Part shown: piece by piece, positions 1-7,092 of the stretch | Numbering within the stretch: position 1 is the first letter of the stretch | Layout of the letters: every line of letters starts with the position of its first letter | Source of the DNA: Deltaproteobacteria bacterium | GTDB lineage: Bacteria > Desulfobacterota > Binatia > DP-6 | DNA: 35,844 bases | Direction of reading: 5' to 3' | Assembly (NCBI GenBank): GCA_005888095.1 | Contig: VBKF01000103.1 | Location: 1-35,844, forward strand | Made by a program: the position numbers and the translations under genes | Notes under the pieces: model-generated | The model's database searches: none | What the model saw: the letters and a program-made list of their open reading frames with translations, nothing else | What the model was told of the DNA's origin: nothing

Positions 1-312
1 AAGCCTCGCTTGGCTATCCCATCGCCTGGGGAGCGCGGCGGCAGATCTCCTCAGAACCAAGAGGGGGAAAACCCGACAGGCCGCGGCCCGGCGCTTGCCG
101 CTGCACATGCGACCCCGGGCCCGCGGGGGGACCGGCTCTGCGAACCCCAGTTCACAGCCCGGGCAGGCAGCTGCCAACTCTTTGAGCGGCGGAGGCGGTG
201 CCCCTGGCGCCGCACCGCAAAAAATCGAGGAAACCCGAGCCCCGGGGCCATCGCAACCTCGTCGCCGCGCCTGGCATCCAACTTGCGAAAGCTCACGACG
301 GAGACTACGGCA
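1..312. other. Leading stretch with no recognisable gene
   Basis: I see no supported gene here. An open frame runs through it into the small gene that begins at 313, but its translation is low-complexity Arg/Pro/Gly sequence, so the downstream ATG is the better start. Short GC-rich inverted repeats occur around 112-130, but none has the form of a known riboswitch or terminator. It is probably the 5' intergenic region of the two small genes that follow, or the tail of a feature outside the window. Confidence 0.5.
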
Positions 313-495
313 ATGCCACCGAACGTCACGCTGCTCGATCTCGTGAACGCCGTCGCCCGGCACGCCCGCTCGGAGGCCGAGATCATGGCCACGGTCGTCT
401 ACCTCGTGAACCGCGGCCATGTACGCCTGTGCGGGACCTTCAAAGGGACGCGTTTCGGGACGCGCTTCGAGCTGGAAGCCCTCGCGGTGGCATGA
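313..495 (+). CDS. Small conserved-type hypothetical protein, 60 aa (copy 1 of a two-copy family)
   Basis: I do not recognise a named family. The 60-residue protein starts MPPNVTLLDLV and reads as two helices followed by a short beta wing (ATVVYLVNRGHVRLCG), like a mini winged-helix fold. It is clearly paralogous to the 58-residue protein on the minus strand at 3626-3802: both share VTLLDLV, an EAE..ATVVYLVN.G.VRL core and a G.F.G.RF tail. The start at 313 was chosen because the paralog starts at the equivalent residue and a GGAGA lies just upstream. The next small gene follows 19 bases downstream and is probably cotranscribed. A nucleic-acid-binding role is only a guess from the fold-like pattern. 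Confidence 0.7.
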   Translation: MPPNVTLLDLVNAVARHARSEAEIMATVVYLVNRGHVRLCGTFKGTRFGTRFELEALAVA

Positions 496-514
496 TCGCG
501 GAAGGAGATAGACC

Positions 515-718
515 ATGTCATTCGTTCCAGGAACACGCTGCCGCTCGACACGCACGATCGTGTATCCGGGCGGAGTCGTTCGCCGGTCCACGCCAGGGAC
601 TCTGATCTCGCTGCGCGAGAACCTCGGCCGCGAGCTCTTCACCGTCGACTTCGGCGGCCAGAAGCTGATCCTCTTCGCCCACGAGATTGAACCCGTGAGC
701 GAGGAGCTGGCGGCATAG
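515..718 (+). CDS. Small hypothetical protein, 67 aa, beta-rich
   Basis: A 67-residue protein with a strong Shine-Dalgarno (GAAGGAGA) about 6 bases before the ATG. The sequence alternates short predicted beta strands (TRTIVYPGGVV, GTLISLRENL, LFTVDFGG, KLILFAHEIEPV), suggesting a small SH3-like barrel. It has no signal peptide, membrane segment or cysteine cluster. It lies 19 bases downstream of the 60-residue winged-helix-like protein and may work with it. No function can be assigned from sequence alone. Confidence 0.65.
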   Translation: MSFVPGTRCRSTRTIVYPGGVVRRSTPGTLISLRENLGRELFTVDFGGQKLILFAHEIEPVSEELAA

Positions 719-740
719 CCGGGGACCCGCCGCCGCCGGG

Positions 741-2015
741 CTACGAGCTCGTGCCGCGCTCTGCCACGTACGCCGGCTCGACTGCCGGGGGCGCGACCTT
801 GGTCGGCATCGCCACCGTCGCCTCGACCCCGGCCTCCGGCGCGTGCATGCGTGGAGCGAGGCGCCCGAGCGCCAGGTAGAGCGGCGCGGCGAGCGCGAAG
901 AGCGCCGCTCCGATCGCCCACGCCGTCGGGATCCCGAGGTCGCGCGCGACGAGACCGAGAATCACGAGCCCCGAGGCCCCGCCCAGGGTGAAGAAGGTCG
1001 AGCGCACCGAGAGCACGGTCGCGCGCTCGGCAGCTGCGACGTGCTCGTTGGTCCATGCGAGCAGCACCGGGTCGCTCAGCCCGAAGGCGATCTCCTGGAG
1101 AACGAGGCCGGCGACCATGGGCGCCGCGGTGACGGCCGTGGCCGCGACGGCCACGGTGGCGCCGCGCCACAGAGCGGCGGCCGCGAGCACCGTCTCGCGC
1201 GCGAATCGCCGGAGGAGGCGCGGCAGGATCGCATTGCCGGCGAGGGCCGTGAGGCTCAGGAGCGCGACGATCCAGCCCATCCGCCAGAGCCCCTTGCCGA
1301 CGAGAGCCTCGAGGCGCGGCTGCCAGAGGATGTGAAGCGGGAAGCTCGCGAACGCCCCGATCCCGGTGAGCGTGCACAGCAGGATCAGCACCGGCGCGGC
1401 GCGCACGACGGCGAGGCCGTCGAGCGCGGTGCGCCCGAGGGAGCGTGGGACCGCCCGCGCGCGCGTCTCCCGCATCGACGCGGCGGCGAACGCCGCGGTC
1501 ACGACGAACAGCGCACTACACACCAGCCAGGGAACCCTCCAGCCGAGCTCGGCGAGATAGCCGCAGGCGACGCCCCCGACGATCATGAACGCCCGCGCCA
1601 CGACCTGCCCGCGAGCGAACAGCCTGTCCGTCGGGCGCGCGTCGCCCTCGGCCCGCACCCCATCGACCGCCCAGGCCTCGAGCGCACCGCTCGCGAGCGT
1701 CGTGCCCACGGCGTCGATGACCTCGGCCACGAGACAGTCGGCAAAGTCGCGCGCGAACGCGTAGAGCGCATAGGCGGTCATGCGCACCATGCACGCGGCG
1801 AGGAACGACCGTTTGCGCCCGAAGCGGTCGGCGAAGGCGCCCGTCGGCACCTCGAACACGAACACCGTGGTCAGGTAGGTGGCGAGCACCGCGTTCATCT
1901 GGAGGAGGTCGAGACCGCGGCTCAGGAGGAACAGCGGGTAGATCGGCGCGATGAAGAACTGCGCGAGCGTGTAGAGCCCGGAGACGACGTAGTACGTGCG
2001 CTCGGTGCGGGTCAT
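741..2015 (-). CDS. MFS transporter
   Basis: A 424-residue polytopic membrane protein of the major facilitator superfamily. The N-terminus (MTRTERTYYVVSGLYTLAQF) leads into TM1, and the loop between TM2 and TM3 carries the MFS signature ADRFGRKRS after VFVFEVPTGAF. About 12 hydrophobic segments follow. The substrate is unknown; single-gene MFS carriers of this layout are often drug or metabolite exporters. I chose the ATG at 2015. An in-frame GTG at 2072 would add 19 residues without membrane character. The gene points away from the cytochrome-like gene's upstream neighbours and stands about 70 bases downstream of that gene, on the same strand. Confidence 0.85.
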   Translation of the reverse strand: MTRTERTYYVVSGLYTLAQFFIAPIYPLFLLSRGLDLLQMNAVLATYLTTVFVFEVPTGAFADRFGRKRSFLAACMVRMTAYALYAFARDFADCLVAEVIDAVGTTLASGALEAWAVDGVRAEGDARPTDRLFARGQVVARAFMIVGGVACGYLAELGWRVPWLVCSALFVVTAAFAAASMRETRARAVPRSLGRTALDGLAVVRAAPVLILLCTLTGIGAFASFPLHILWQPRLEALVGKGLWRMGWIVALLSLTALAGNAILPRLLRRFARETVLAAAALWRGATVAVAATAVTAAPMVAGLVLQEIAFGLSDPVLLAWTNEHVAAAERATVLSVRSTFFTLGGASGLVILGLVARDLGIPTAWAIGAALFALAAPLYLALGRLAPRMHAPEAGVEATVAMPTKVAPPAVEPAYVAERGTSS

Positions 2016-2086
2016 GGGCGCAGGCGCCGTTCTAGCCGCGCCCTGGCGGCCGCTCAAACCACGCACCTCCACGCTCGTCGCGCGGG

Positions 2087-2353
2087 TCAGCTCGTGCCGG
2101 CGTGCGCGGCGAGGTAGTCGAGGAGCTCACGCTCCTCGTGCGCGCTGAGCCACGGGAGACGCCGCTGGGCGAACAGGCCGTGCATGCGCTCGATCTGCGC
2201 CTGCCACATCGGGAACGTCATGCTGCCCGGCGCGTAGAGCCGATGGCAGCCACCGCACCGCGCGCGCAAGACGGCCGCCCCCGGCGCGTCGGGATCGGGG
2301 AGGGCCGGCCCGCAGCCGAGGGCGGCCGCCAAAGCGAAGAGCGCGGCCCTCAG
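2087..2353 (-). CDS. Small monoheme cytochrome c-like (lipo)protein
   Basis: A small protein with one CGGCH heme c attachment motif, followed by a downstream Met (SMTFPMW) that could be the distal heme ligand and a C-terminal helix typical of short c-type cytochromes. Heme attachment requires export. A TTG at 2332 starts inside the hydrophobic stretch, whereas reading upstream in frame gives LRAALFALAAALGCG, a lipoprotein-like leader. The only upstream start candidate before the overlap region is a CTG at 2353, which would overlap the stop of the pterin enzyme as CTGA. I therefore place the start at 2353 with reservation; the TTG at 2332 is the alternative. The partner redox protein is not in the window. 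Confidence 0.6.
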   Translation of the reverse strand: MRAALFALAAALGCGPALPDPDAPGAAVLRARCGGCHRLYAPGSMTFPMWQAQIERMHGLFAQRRLPWLSAHEERELLDYLAAHAGTS

Positions 2354-2847
2354 AACGCCTCGCGGCAGTACGCCACCTGACCCGGCGCCTCGGCCACGCC
2401 GACCTCCAGCGACACGAAGGCCCGGCCGCCCGCTTCCGCGCGCAGCGCGTCGCGCAGCCGCCCGAGGAGGTAGGCCGCGAGCTCCTCCGCGGAGCTGTGT
2501 GCGATCGGCAGCAGCCGCACGTCGCTCTCGGGGAAGCAGAAGCGCTCGCCGCCGCTGGTGATCACCTCGACGGCGCCCTCGGTCCGCACCGCGGTCAGGC
2601 AGTCGCTCTCGAGCGGGAGCAGCACGCGCTCGTCGAGCTCGCGGCAGAGCTCGTGCGCCACCCGCTTCACCAGCCCGAAGTCCAGCACGTAGCCCTCCGG
2701 ACCGAGCTCCGCCTCGACGCGGACCGAGACCTGGTAGTTGTGGCCATGGAGCGGCTCGCGGAAGCCGGGGTAGGCGATGAAGTGGGCTGCCGAGAACTTG
2801 AGGTAGTCCTTCGCGACCACCACGCTGTAGCGCTGCGGCGCGGCCAT
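2350..2847 (-). CDS. 6-pyruvoyl-tetrahydropterin synthase family protein, PTPS-III type
   Basis: A 165-residue PTPS/QueD fold protein. The zinc-binding histidines are visible: H22 in FSAAHF, and H34 and H36 in LHGHNY. QueD enzymes have CxxxHGH here; this protein has no cysteine but E31 in the spacing ExxHGH. In the family literature this is the PTPS-III signature, in which glutamate replaces the catalytic cysteine and the enzyme makes 6-hydroxymethyl-7,8-dihydropterin from dihydroneopterin triphosphate, bypassing FolB in folate synthesis. That function is inferred from the motif. The ATG at 2847 fits the family length. Its stop overlaps the presumed start of the cytochrome-like gene. No queuosine genes are nearby, which also argues against QueD. 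Confidence 0.85.
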   Translation of the reverse strand: MAAPQRYSVVVAKDYLKFSAAHFIAYPGFREPLHGHNYQVSVRVEAELGPEGYVLDFGLVKRVAHELCRELDERVLLPLESDCLTAVRTEGAVEVITSGGERFCFPESDVRLLPIAHSSAEELAAYLLGRLRDALRAEAGGRAFVSLEVGVAEAPGQVAYCREAF

Positions 2848-2881
2848 TGAGGAAACTGTAGCAGGCCGACAGCGTGGTCGG

Positions 2882-3562
2882 TCAACTGGCCGCCGCGGAA
2901 CGGCGAGCGCGTGCCGCGCGGCGAGCGAGCCGGAGCGCGACCAGGCCCGCCATGGGTGCCAGGAGGATCCACGTCGTCAGCCAGATCGGCGCGCCCCCGA
3001 CGGCCGCGCCTACGTACGTGAAGCTGCCGACCTTCGGGAGCTCTCCGAGGGCGGTCGCGAGCATGAACCAGTGGAACTGGAGCCGGACGAGCCCGCAGCC
3101 GTAGCTGACCGCGTCGAAGAAAGGCGGCAGGAGCACGCGCAGCGACAGGACGGTGAGGAAGGTCGTGCCGGACCGGGTGCTGACGTACTCGTCGACCGCG
3201 GCGAGGCGCTGCGTGCGGACGAACCGTTCGGCGAAGGGACGCCCGAGCGCGCGTGCCAGGCCGAAGCAGGCGCTCGCCCCCAGGAGCAGCCCGACCCAGC
3301 CGATGCCGAAGCCGACCCATGGTCCGTAGACGTAACCCGCCGCCATCAGCAGCGGCGGCGACGGCAGCGGCGCCACCACGGCCTGCGCGACGAGGAGTGC
3401 GATCAGTGTCAACGGACCGAGCGCGCCCGACGCACGCACCCGGTCGGCGATCCGCGCGGCGTCGAGGTGCGTGAGGTCGACGGAAACCCCCGCGACCGTC
3501 AGGACGACGGCCGCCCCGGCGAGGGCGACGAGCGCGGCAATCCTCGGCGCCGAGGTCGCCAT
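2882..3562 (-). CDS. TVP38/TMEM64 (VTT/SNARE-associated) family membrane protein
   Basis: A 226-residue integral membrane protein. It has an N-terminal membrane anchor (residues ~8-26), then a VTT-type core with the Pro/Gly-rich re-entrant segment LPSPPLLMAAGYVYGPWVG and the GLLLGASACFGLARALGR segment typical of the DedA/TVP38 superfamily. A conserved-type FLTVLSLRVLLPPFFDAVSYGCGL stretch follows, then C-terminal membrane helices and a basic tail. Members are thought to act in lipid or membrane homeostasis; the bacterial role here is not established. It stands 34 bases upstream of the pterin gene on the same strand. The start at 3562 gives the expected N-terminal helix. Confidence 0.8.
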   Translation of the reverse strand: MATSAPRIAALVALAGAAVVLTVAGVSVDLTHLDAARIADRVRASGALGPLTLIALLVAQAVVAPLPSPPLLMAAGYVYGPWVGFGIGWVGLLLGASACFGLARALGRPFAERFVRTQRLAAVDEYVSTRSGTTFLTVLSLRVLLPPFFDAVSYGCGLVRLQFHWFMLATALGELPKVGSFTYVGAAVGGAPIWLTTWILLAPMAGLVALRLARRAARARRSAAAS

Positions 3563-3625
3563 GCCGGGCGCCTATACGATGGCGGGACGAAGCCGAGCAA
3601 CATGCCATGCAGCGGCGATCGTCAA

Positions 3626-3802
3626 TCAGGCGGCGACGGCCCCGAACTCTTCGAGGGCGAAGCGGGCGCCGCGGAAGTTTCCCGCCAGGCGGACCTTGCC
3701 CGAGTTCACCAGGTAGACGACGGTGGCGATCACCTCCGCTTCGGTGCGCGCGAAGTCGGAGATCGCCGTCACGAGATCCAGCAGGGTGACATGCTTTGCC
3801 AT
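3626..3802 (-). CDS. Small conserved-type hypothetical protein, 58 aa (copy 2 of a two-copy family)
   Basis: A 58-residue protein, MAKHVTLLDLVTAISDF onward, ending EEFGAVAA before a TGA. It has a clear Shine-Dalgarno (GGAGG, about 8 bases before the ATG). It matches the 60-residue protein at 313-495 along its whole length: VTLLDLV, AR.EAE, ATVVYLVN.G, VRL.G.F.G.RF. Conservation between two separate loci is good evidence that both are real genes despite their size. It lies about 108 bases downstream of hpnE on the same strand and 63 bases upstream of the TVP38-like gene, so it may be read from the hopanoid transcript. Function unknown; a winged-helix-like fold is possible. Confidence 0.75.
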   Translation of the reverse strand: MAKHVTLLDLVTAISDFARTEAEVIATVVYLVNSGKVRLAGNFRGARFALEEFGAVAA

Positions 3803-3910
3803 CGCGTTCCCTCCTCGGCTTCCCGTTGGAGCAATCCCGATGCCAGCAGCGGCGCGCCGCCGGAGCTGGGTCCGGTGCCAAGCGCGCTTATCGGCCTGCT
3901 AACTCCGTTG

Positions 3911-5305
3911 CTACGTGGCGGGCGCCGCCGCTCTGCCGCGCGACAGCACCGGCACGGGCCGCGCCCGCGACGCCACCGCCTCGAGGGCGCGATCCGCCGC
4001 CGCACGGCCGGACAGGACGGCGCTCTCGATCGTCGCCGGCAGGCCGGTCTGGATCCAGTCCCCCGCGAGGAAGAGGTTCGGGAGGGGTGTCTCGACGCCC
4101 GGTCTCGCGGCGTCGGCAGCCGGCGTGAGCGAGAGCGTGGCGTGCCGCTCGCGGATGACGAGCGTGCGCCGCACGCGGGCTGCCTGCACGGCCGGCAGGA
4201 CGGCGGCCGCGTCGGCCAGGACCTCGGCAGCGATCTCGTCGTCGCCGGCGTCGTCCCAGAACCGCGCGCCGCTCGTGACGCTCGCCAAACGGTGGCCGCC
4301 GCCGGCCGCCGGACCGCAGTCGAACAGCCACTGCGCGCGGCCGCCGAGGAGCCCGAGGAAGGGCGCGCCCCAGGCGACGGGGCGGTCGAGCCAGAGGTGC
4401 ACGCTGACGATCGGCGAGGTCCCGACGGCGGCGAGGGAGCGGAAGGGATGCGCGTCGCGGAGCGGCGCCGGGACCAGCCGGAGCAGCGCCGCCACCGGAA
4501 CGGCGAGCACGACGGCGTCCGCCTCGACGCGCCTCCCGTCGCGCAGGACGAGCGCCTCGACGCCGTCCCGGCCGAGCGCCAGCGTCGCCGCGGCGGCACC
4601 GGTCACCACCGTGCCGCCCGCCTGCTCGAGGGTTCGCCGCGCGTCGGTCGTGTACAGCTCCGAGAGCGGCACACGCGCGAGCGCGAAGCGCGCGGCGCGG
4701 GCGCCCGCGAAGAAGGCCTTGCGGAGGACCGCGGCGAACGGCGCCGCCGCCGCCACCTCGGGCGTCTCGTTGAGCGTCGCGATCGCCAGCGGGTGCCAGA
4801 ATCGCGCGCATGCGGCGCCCCGCTGCCCGACCCTCGCCAGGGCCGCAGCCACCGTGGTGCCGGCGAGCGACGCCGGCGCGCGGGCGGCCAGCCGGACCGC
4901 CCCCACGAGCAGCCGCACCCGGTCGCCCGGGGCGAGCAGCCGATAGCGGAGCAGCGCCGCGGGGGCCTGGAGCGGGCCGGGCAGCGGCGGAGCGGCGACG
5001 GCGCCGAGGCCGAGCGCCGGATCGGCGAGCGCGACGTGCAGGCGCCGCTGGAAGGCGAGCTTCGATCCGGCGCCGATCTCGGCGAGGAAGTCGAGCGCCG
5101 CCGCGTAGGCGCCCATGAGCGCGTGCGGCCCGTTGTCGACCACGTCGCCGGTGGCGGGATCGGTGAAGGAGTAGGCGCGGCCGCCGAGGAACGGCCGGCG
5201 CTCGAGCAGGGTCACGCGCGCGCCGCCACGGGCGAGGCGCACGGCCGCCGCGAGGCCCGCGAAGCCGCCGCCCACCACCGCGACGTGCGGCGGCCCGGCG
5301 CTCAT
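3911..5305 (-). CDS. hpnE: Hydroxysqualene dehydroxylase
   Basis: A 464-residue FAD-dependent amine-oxidase-fold protein that converts hydroxysqualene to squalene, the third step of the HpnCDE route. The dinucleotide-binding motif VVGGGFAGLAAA is at residues 10-21, followed by the LLERRPFLGGRAYSF segment that positions FAD in the squalene/phytoene desaturase family. The C-terminal FAD motif LFLAGDWIQTGLPATIESAV is also present. Phytoene desaturase (CrtI) was considered, but the length and the position directly after hpnC and hpnD fit HpnE. Its ATG overlaps the hpnD stop as ATGA, so the two are translationally coupled. It is the last recognisable enzyme of the mevalonate-hopanoid operon. Confidence 0.9.
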   Translation of the reverse strand: MSAGPPHVAVVGGGFAGLAAAVRLARGGARVTLLERRPFLGGRAYSFTDPATGDVVDNGPHALMGAYAAALDFLAEIGAGSKLAFQRRLHVALADPALGLGAVAAPPLPGPLQAPAALLRYRLLAPGDRVRLLVGAVRLAARAPASLAGTTVAAALARVGQRGAACARFWHPLAIATLNETPEVAAAAPFAAVLRKAFFAGARAARFALARVPLSELYTTDARRTLEQAGGTVVTGAAAATLALGRDGVEALVLRDGRRVEADAVVLAVPVAALLRLVPAPLRDAHPFRSLAAVGTSPIVSVHLWLDRPVAWGAPFLGLLGGRAQWLFDCGPAAGGGHRLASVTSGARFWDDAGDDEIAAEVLADAAAVLPAVQAARVRRTLVIRERHATLSLTPAADAARPGVETPLPNLFLAGDWIQTGLPATIESAVLSGRAAADRALEAVASRARPVPVLSRGRAAAPAT

Positions 5306-6201
5306 CCCGTCAGCCGGTAGAGGAAGCTCAGATGCGGGCGCGCCCAGGCCGCCATGGCGAGGGCCGCCTTCTCCGGCCGCGTGAGCCGCACCTTCGGCCC
5401 GAAGACGTCATAGTGCCGGAACATCACCCGGCGCAGCAGCTGCTCGTAGATGAGACGCATCGCCTCGGCAGGCGCGAGCGCCGGCCGGTCCTCCTCCGCG
5501 AGCAGGAAGCGCGCGCGGCCGTAGTGCTCACCGGCGCGCGCACACTCGAACGCCATCACACCCTGAAACGCCTCGGTGCACCGTCCCGCGAGCACGTCGT
5601 CCTCCCGGCAGTCGAAGCGCCGGAGGTCCTCGCGCGGCAGGTAGATGCGGCCGCGGCGCGCGTCCTCGGCCACGTCGCGCAGGATGTTGGTCAGCTGGAA
5701 GGCAAGCCCGAGGTGCACGGCGTACTGGCGCGCCGAGGGGTTCTGGTAGCCGAAGATCTCGATCGCGATGAGACCCACCGAGCTGGCCACCCGATGGCAG
5801 TACTCGGCGAGGTCCCCCTCCCACGTCTCGTAGCGGTCCCGCCGCAGGTCCGTCTCGACGCCCGTGATGACGGCCTCGAAGTGCTCGCGCGCGATGGCGA
5901 AGCGCTCGACCGTGTCGGCCAGCGCGACGCCGATCGGGTGGCGCGGCCGGCCCGCGTAGACGGCGTCGAGCTCCGCGCGCCAGCGCGCGAGGAGCCGCGC
6001 CGGATCGGGCGTGCCGCCGGGCTCGTCCGCGATGTCGTCGGCCGCGCGGCAGAACGCGTAGACGGCGCACAGCGAGCGGCGGCGCTCCGGCGTGAGCAGC
6101 CGGAAGCCCCAGTAGAAGTTCGACGCGGCACGGCGCGTGCGGGCGGCACAGTACTCGTATGCCGCGCCGAGCGGGGTGGTGGCGACGGCGGCCGTGCTCA
6201 T
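5302..6201 (-). CDS. hpnD: Presqualene diphosphate synthase HpnD
   Basis: A 299-residue trans-isoprenyl diphosphate synthase-fold enzyme that condenses two FPP to presqualene diphosphate. The first Mg-binding Asp cluster is ADDIADE (residues 54-60). The second is in LTNILRDVAEDARRGRIYLP, the HpnD pattern (HpnC has LTNFWQDV at this point). The open frame extends upstream to 6855, but that part is a shadow of hpnC. The ATG at 6201 overlaps the hpnC stop as ATGA and gives the family length. It is coupled at its own end to hpnE in the same way. Confidence 0.93.
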   Translation of the reverse strand: MSTAAVATTPLGAAYEYCAARTRRAASNFYWGFRLLTPERRRSLCAVYAFCRAADDIADEPGGTPDPARLLARWRAELDAVYAGRPRHPIGVALADTVERFAIAREHFEAVITGVETDLRRDRYETWEGDLAEYCHRVASSVGLIAIEIFGYQNPSARQYAVHLGLAFQLTNILRDVAEDARRGRIYLPREDLRRFDCREDDVLAGRCTEAFQGVMAFECARAGEHYGRARFLLAEEDRPALAPAEAMRLIYEQLLRRVMFRHYDVFGPKVRLTRPEKAALAMAAWARPHLSFLYRLTG

Positions 6202-7088
6202 CGCCAGAGCCCTCGCACGACGAGCCGCAGCAGGTCGCCGCGCCCGAGCGTCGGCCGGCGCGCGAAGACGTCGTAGCCGGCGGCCTCGATGCGGGCGAGG
6301 ATGGCGAGGCCGCCGCGGGCGAAGATGCGGACCTCGTGCCGGAGCCGCCGCCCGACCATGTCGGCGAGCGGCAGGCCGCGCTCGAACAGCGCGCGGGTAC
6401 GGGGGACCTCGAACGCGAGCAGGTCGCGGAAGCCCGCGTTCACGCGGCGCGTGGCGAGCGCCTCGTGGCTCCCGGGGCAGCGCGCGAGATCCTCCTCCGG
6501 CAGGTAGACGCGGCCGCGGTCGAGGTCGCCCGCCACGTCCTGCCAGAAGTTGGTCAGCTGGAGCGCCGTGCAGATGTCGTCGGCGCGGCTCTGGCGCGCG
6601 GCGTCGCGATGGCCGAAGAGCGCGAGCACGAGCCGCCCGACGGGATTGGCCGAGCAGCGGCAGTAGCCGAGCAGGTCGGCGAAGGTGGCGAAGCGACGGG
6701 TCTCGCCGGCGGCGTCGCGACGGAACGCCTCGAGGAGGTCGCGGAAGGGCTCGAGCGGCAGCGCGCGTGCGGCGATGGTGTGGCCGAGCGCCAGGAAGAC
6801 GGGATCGCCGGCGGCGCCCGGGTCGCGCGCGCAGGCGAGGAGCTTCGCTTCCCACGCCTGCAACCGCTCGAGCCTGCCCGTCGCCTCCCCCTCGTCGGCG
6901 ATGTCGTCCGCGCCCCGCGCAAAGGCGTATACCGCCGCGAGGTCCTGGCGCAGCCGCCGCGGCAGCAGCCAGGAGCCGATCGTGAAGTTCTCGTAGTGCG
7001 TGCGCGCGACGCGGGCGCAGTGCGCGTAGGCGGCCGCCACCTCGACGCCGCCGGGCTCGCGGCTCCGTTCCGCCGGCACCGCGCTCAT
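6198..7088 (-). CDS. hpnC: Hydroxysqualene synthase HpnC
   Basis: A 296-residue squalene/phytoene synthase-fold enzyme. In the HpnCDE route HpnC turns presqualene diphosphate into hydroxysqualene. The first Asp-rich motif, ADDIADE, starts at residue 60 and the second is LTNFWQDVAGDLDRGRVYLP. The N-terminal HYENFTIGSWLLPRRLR and the SANPVGRLVL segment are characteristic of HpnC rather than HpnD. The ATG at 7088 lies 4 bases after the squalene-hopene cyclase stop. The gene is thus placed between the cyclase and hpnD, as in many hopanoid clusters. Confidence 0.93.
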   Translation of the reverse strand: MSAVPAERSREPGGVEVAAAYAHCARVARTHYENFTIGSWLLPRRLRQDLAAVYAFARGADDIADEGEATGRLERLQAWEAKLLACARDPGAAGDPVFLALGHTIAARALPLEPFRDLLEAFRRDAAGETRRFATFADLLGYCRCSANPVGRLVLALFGHRDAARQSRADDICTALQLTNFWQDVAGDLDRGRVYLPEEDLARCPGSHEALATRRVNAGFRDLLAFEVPRTRALFERGLPLADMVGRRLRHEVRIFARGGLAILARIEAAGYDVFARRPTLGRGDLLRLVVRGLWR

Positions 7089-7092
7089 GCCG

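Noticed and set aside
3911-5305. hpnE as a phytoene desaturase
   Set aside because: The FAD motifs are shared, but the gene is coupled to hpnC and hpnD and there is no carotenoid gene nearby.
3071-5320. A 749-residue open frame on the plus strand
   Set aside because: It runs antisense across hpnE and the TVP38-like gene and its composition is Arg/Gly/Glu-rich, as expected for a shadow frame in very GC-rich DNA.
5302-6855. HpnD as a 517-residue protein
   Set aside because: Residues before the ATG at 6201 are a shadow of hpnC. The ATGA overlap and family length support the shorter form.
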